Part shown: one piece after another, positions 6,389-7,892 of the stretch | Numbering within the stretch: position 1 is the stretch's first letter | Layout of the letters: the number at the start of each line of letters is the position of its first letter | Source of the DNA: Armatimonadota bacterium | Lineage (GTDB): Bacteria > Armatimonadota > Zipacnadia > Zipacnadales > UBA11051 | Assembly: GCA_003542955.1 (NCBI GenBank) | Contig: DPJP01000372.1 | Coordinates: 10,868 to 18,759, forward strand | Direction of reading: 5' to 3' | Length of the DNA stretch: 7,892 nt | The notes under the pieces: model-generated | What the model was told of the DNA's origin: nothing | The model's database searches: none | The model's input: the letters and a program-made list of their open reading frames with translations, nothing else | Program-made: the position numbers and the translations under genes

Positions 6389-7636
6389 ATGTCCGCGCGT
6401 CATCTGTGTGCAGCGCTGTCGGTTCTGATTGGCTTTGCCATGCTCTGTGTGAGCGGGTGTCACGGCAGCGGGGAGACGGCTGTCACCGGCGCCGCGTCCG
6501 CTCCCGTTGACACTGCCCAGGACTACCTGGCAGGGGATATGAACGGCAACGGAGCCCCCGACATCATCGACGCGATCACCATCCTGCGCATGGTTGTCGG
6601 GATCATCGAGCCGGCCCCGCAGGCCGACTGCAACGGGGACGGCGCCGTCAACATCATCGACGCAATCCTGGTCCTGCGCTGCGTCGTGGGCGTCGACCCC
6701 TGGCCGATTGCCGCGCTGGTGGGGCAGATCGCCTACTGCAACAACGCCGGCGTGATCGTCTGCGAGCCCGACGGCACGGATGCGGATACCATCAGCCCGA
6801 TCCTCAGCCACCACCCGCGTTGGGCGCCGATCGGCGGCTGGCTGAGCGTCGAGCGCGGCACGCCGTGGGAGATATGGCGGCTGCGCGAGGACGGCCACGT
6901 CTCCTATGCCGTCTACAACATCGCCGACCGCGACTGCCGCCATGCCCGCTGGTCACCAGACAGCTCGATCATCGCCTGCGCGGTCTCTCATGAGGGCGAC
7001 ACTGACATCTGGGTGCAGCATGTTCAGACCGGCGCGATTGTCATCCTCACCGGCGCCGCAAGCTATGACGACAGGCCCACATGGGCGCCCAACGGCCTGC
7101 GGCTGGCATTCCAGAGCGCCCGCCTCGGCGGCTACGACATCTGGGCCATCAATCGCGACGGCAGCGGGCTGACCAACCTCACCGACAGCGAGGATGCCTG
7201 CTACGAGCCCGACTGGCGCTCCGACGGGCAGCGCATCTGCTATCGGGCGGCGGAAGACGCCACCGGTGAACTCAACATCTGGGCGATGGATGCCGACGGC
7301 GGCAACCAGCAGCGCCTGACAGACGACCCGTTCCAGGATTGGAATCCGAAGTGGTCGCCCGACGGCACGAAGGTCGTCTACGAGCGCAGCGGCGATGACG
7401 GTGCGAGAAACCTGATCGTGATCAACGCCGATGGCACGGGCTTTGTCGATGCCACCGGCGGCCTGGGCGGCTACGATGCGGAGTGGTCACCCGACAGCAG
7501 CAAGCTCGTGTTCGTCTCAGAGCGCGATGGAGACAGGGACATCTACACGGTCGGCGTCAACGGCGGAGGCCTGCGCAACATCACCAATACCAGCGGCGAC
7601 GAGTGGGAACCCCACTGGGGCCCTGACACGGACTGA
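6389..7636 (+). CDS. dockerin-repeat and PD40 beta-propeller lipoprotein
   Basis: This 415-residue protein starts with a lipoprotein signal: a hydrophobic stretch and a lipobox VSGC with the acylated cysteine at 24. After a short linker come two dockerin type I-like calcium loops 30 residues apart. Loop one has ligands D50, N52, N54 and D61; loop two has D80, N82, D84 and D91. Each is followed by a matching helix (IIDAITILRMVVG, IIDAILVLRCVVG). The rest is a PD40 propeller with motifs near WAPIG 145, WSPDS 188, WAPNG 232, WRSDG 277, WSPDG 322 and WSPDS 366, and a closing WGPD at 410, with a period of 43-45. Several early repeats are degenerate. It follows the other propeller gene by 51 bp, so the two probably share a transcript. 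GGAGGT lies 9 nt before the ATG. It probably sits on a membrane facing the periplasm or surface; any cohesin-like partner is not in view. Confidence 0.9.
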   Translation: MSARHLCAALSVLIGFAMLCVSGCHGSGETAVTGAASAPVDTAQDYLAGDMNGNGAPDIIDAITILRMVVGIIEPAPQADCNGDGAVNIIDAILVLRCVVGVDPWPIAALVGQIAYCNNAGVIVCEPDGTDADTISPILSHHPRWAPIGGWLSVERGTPWEIWRLREDGHVSYAVYNIADRDCRHARWSPDSSIIACAVSHEGDTDIWVQHVQTGAIVILTGAASYDDRPTWAPNGLRLAFQSARLGGYDIWAINRDGSGLTNLTDSEDACYEPDWRSDGQRICYRAAEDATGELNIWAMDADGGNQQRLTDDPFQDWNPKWSPDGTKVVYERSGDDGARNLIVINADGTGFVDATGGLGGYDAEWSPDSSKLVFVSERDGDRDIYTVGVNGGGLRNITNTSGDEWEPHWGPDTD

Positions 7637-7652
7637 TGAGCTGATTGCGCGA

Positions 7653-7677
7653 GACGGCGGGGCAGCCCGCCTCCGTC
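7653..7677 (+). terminator. possible terminator hairpin after the propeller genes
   Basis: A hairpin begins 16 nt after the stop codon of the dockerin/PD40 gene: GGCGGG pairs with CCCGCC around a GCAG loop, extended by GAC/GTC across a 3-nt bulge. There is no T-run after it, so it would be an atypical intrinsic terminator, or simply an mRNA 3'-end stabilising structure. Confidence 0.35.
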
Positions 7678-7686
7678 CTGCAAGCG

Positions 7687-7721
7687 CGGGACTACGGCGG
7701 GACCTTCGGGTGGCAGTCCCG
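7687..7721. repeat. degenerate relative of the downstream palindromic repeats
   Basis: CGGGACT (7687-7693) pairs with AGTCCCG (7715-7721). Inside lies a small ACC-TTCG-GGT hairpin with a UUCG-type tetraloop. The right arm contains GGTGGCAGTCCC (7709-7720), which recurs exactly at 7804-7815 in the next element. The left arm does not match the family consensus beyond GGGACT, so this looks like a decayed copy or a single half-site. Confidence 0.45.
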
Positions 7722-7744
7722 AGCCCCGGTGCGCAAAGAGCATT

Positions 7745-7816
7745 GGGGACAGCGACCTGCCTGGTTGCAGGTGGAAACCGAGACCGCGCGAGATGGCCAG
7801 GCAGGTGGCAGTCCCC
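7745..7816. repeat. large palindromic repeat, copy A
   Basis: The arms 7745-7764 and 7797-7816 form a 20-position stem with 18 pairs: GGGGAC/GTCCCC, a mismatch (A-A), a GC/GC step, a mismatch (G-G), then a perfect 10-bp ACCTGCCTGG/CCAGGCAGGT. The loop is 32 nt. The left arm can also fold locally, because ACCTGC at 7755 can pair with GCAGGT at 7767, so two structures compete. It contains no coding frame of note and no target-site duplication that I can see. Confidence 0.75.
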
Positions 7817-7817
7817 G

Positions 7818-7892
7818 GGGGACTGGCACCCATTGCGCCAACCGTCGCAGCCGGAGGCCCTACTTCATGCCACGCAATGGGTCCCTGTCCCC
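7818..7892. repeat. large palindromic repeat, copy B, ending at the window edge
   Basis: The arms 7818-7837 and 7873-7892 form a 20-position stem with the same layout as copy A: GGGGAC/GTCCCC, a mismatch (T-T), a GG/CC step, a mismatch (C-C), then a perfect 10-bp ACCCATTGCG/CGCAATGGGT. The loop is 35 nt. One base separates it from copy A. The inner 7 bp of the stem are unrelated between copies, whereas the outer 13 positions follow a shared consensus. The window ends on the last paired base, so more copies or a mobile gene may follow. Confidence 0.75.

Noticed and set aside
7745..7892. CRISPR array or integron attC sites
   Set aside because: The repeats are long hairpins with copy-specific stems, not identical direct repeats with regular spacers. 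The paired core boxes typical of attC sites are not present.
7867..7892. ATG at 7867 as the start of a transposase gene running off the edge
   Set aside because: Only eight codons are visible, the frame lies within the right arm of hairpin B, and no ribosome-binding site stands at good spacing. It cannot be supported.

Overview
This is a GC-rich window (I estimate well over 60% G+C) from a diderm, Gram-negative-type bacterium. A TolC-family outer-membrane channel, a periplasmic adaptor and a lipobox protein all point to an outer membrane. I cannot name the phylum from sequence alone. Dockerin-type repeats joined to PD40/TolB-type propellers are, to my knowledge, common in large-genome environmental lineages such as Armatimonadota and Planctomycetota, so this is only a weak hint. 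No phage, plasmid, CRISPR, rRNA or tRNA gene is visible.

Left part (1-4968, minus strand): a four-gene operon read right to left encodes a MacAB-TolC-type tripartite ABC exporter. The order is outer-membrane factor (3634-4968), HlyD/MacA-family adaptor (1730-3631/3634), MacB-type ATPase (910-1698) and MacB-type permease (913 to the window edge, truncated at its C-terminus). Junctions are tight: TAGTG, 31 bp, then GTGA. ATPase and permease are separate polypeptides. The adaptor is the odd member, with a coiled-coil region of about 315 residues.

Middle (4969-5245): a 277-bp divergent intergenic region with only weak promoter and operator candidates, including an extended -10-like site next to an inverted repeat on the exporter side and a short palindrome on the other side.

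Right part (5246-7636, plus strand): two co-directional genes encode beta-propeller proteins built from PD40 (WSPDG) repeats with a period of about 44 residues. The first is held by an N-terminal membrane helix. The second is a predicted lipoprotein carrying two dockerin-type calcium-binding loops before the propeller. Neither has the N-terminal domain of true TolB. Exporter and propeller genes are divergent; a functional link is not shown.

Right end (7637-7892): non-coding and structurally the most striking part. After a possible terminator hairpin come two consecutive large inverted repeats with the same layout: a 20-position stem with mismatches at the same two places and a loop of 32 or 35 nt. 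All four arms begin with the consensus GGGGACWGSSACC. A degenerate relative lies just upstream. They look like a REP/MITE-type palindromic repeat family, and the window stops exactly at the end of the second one.
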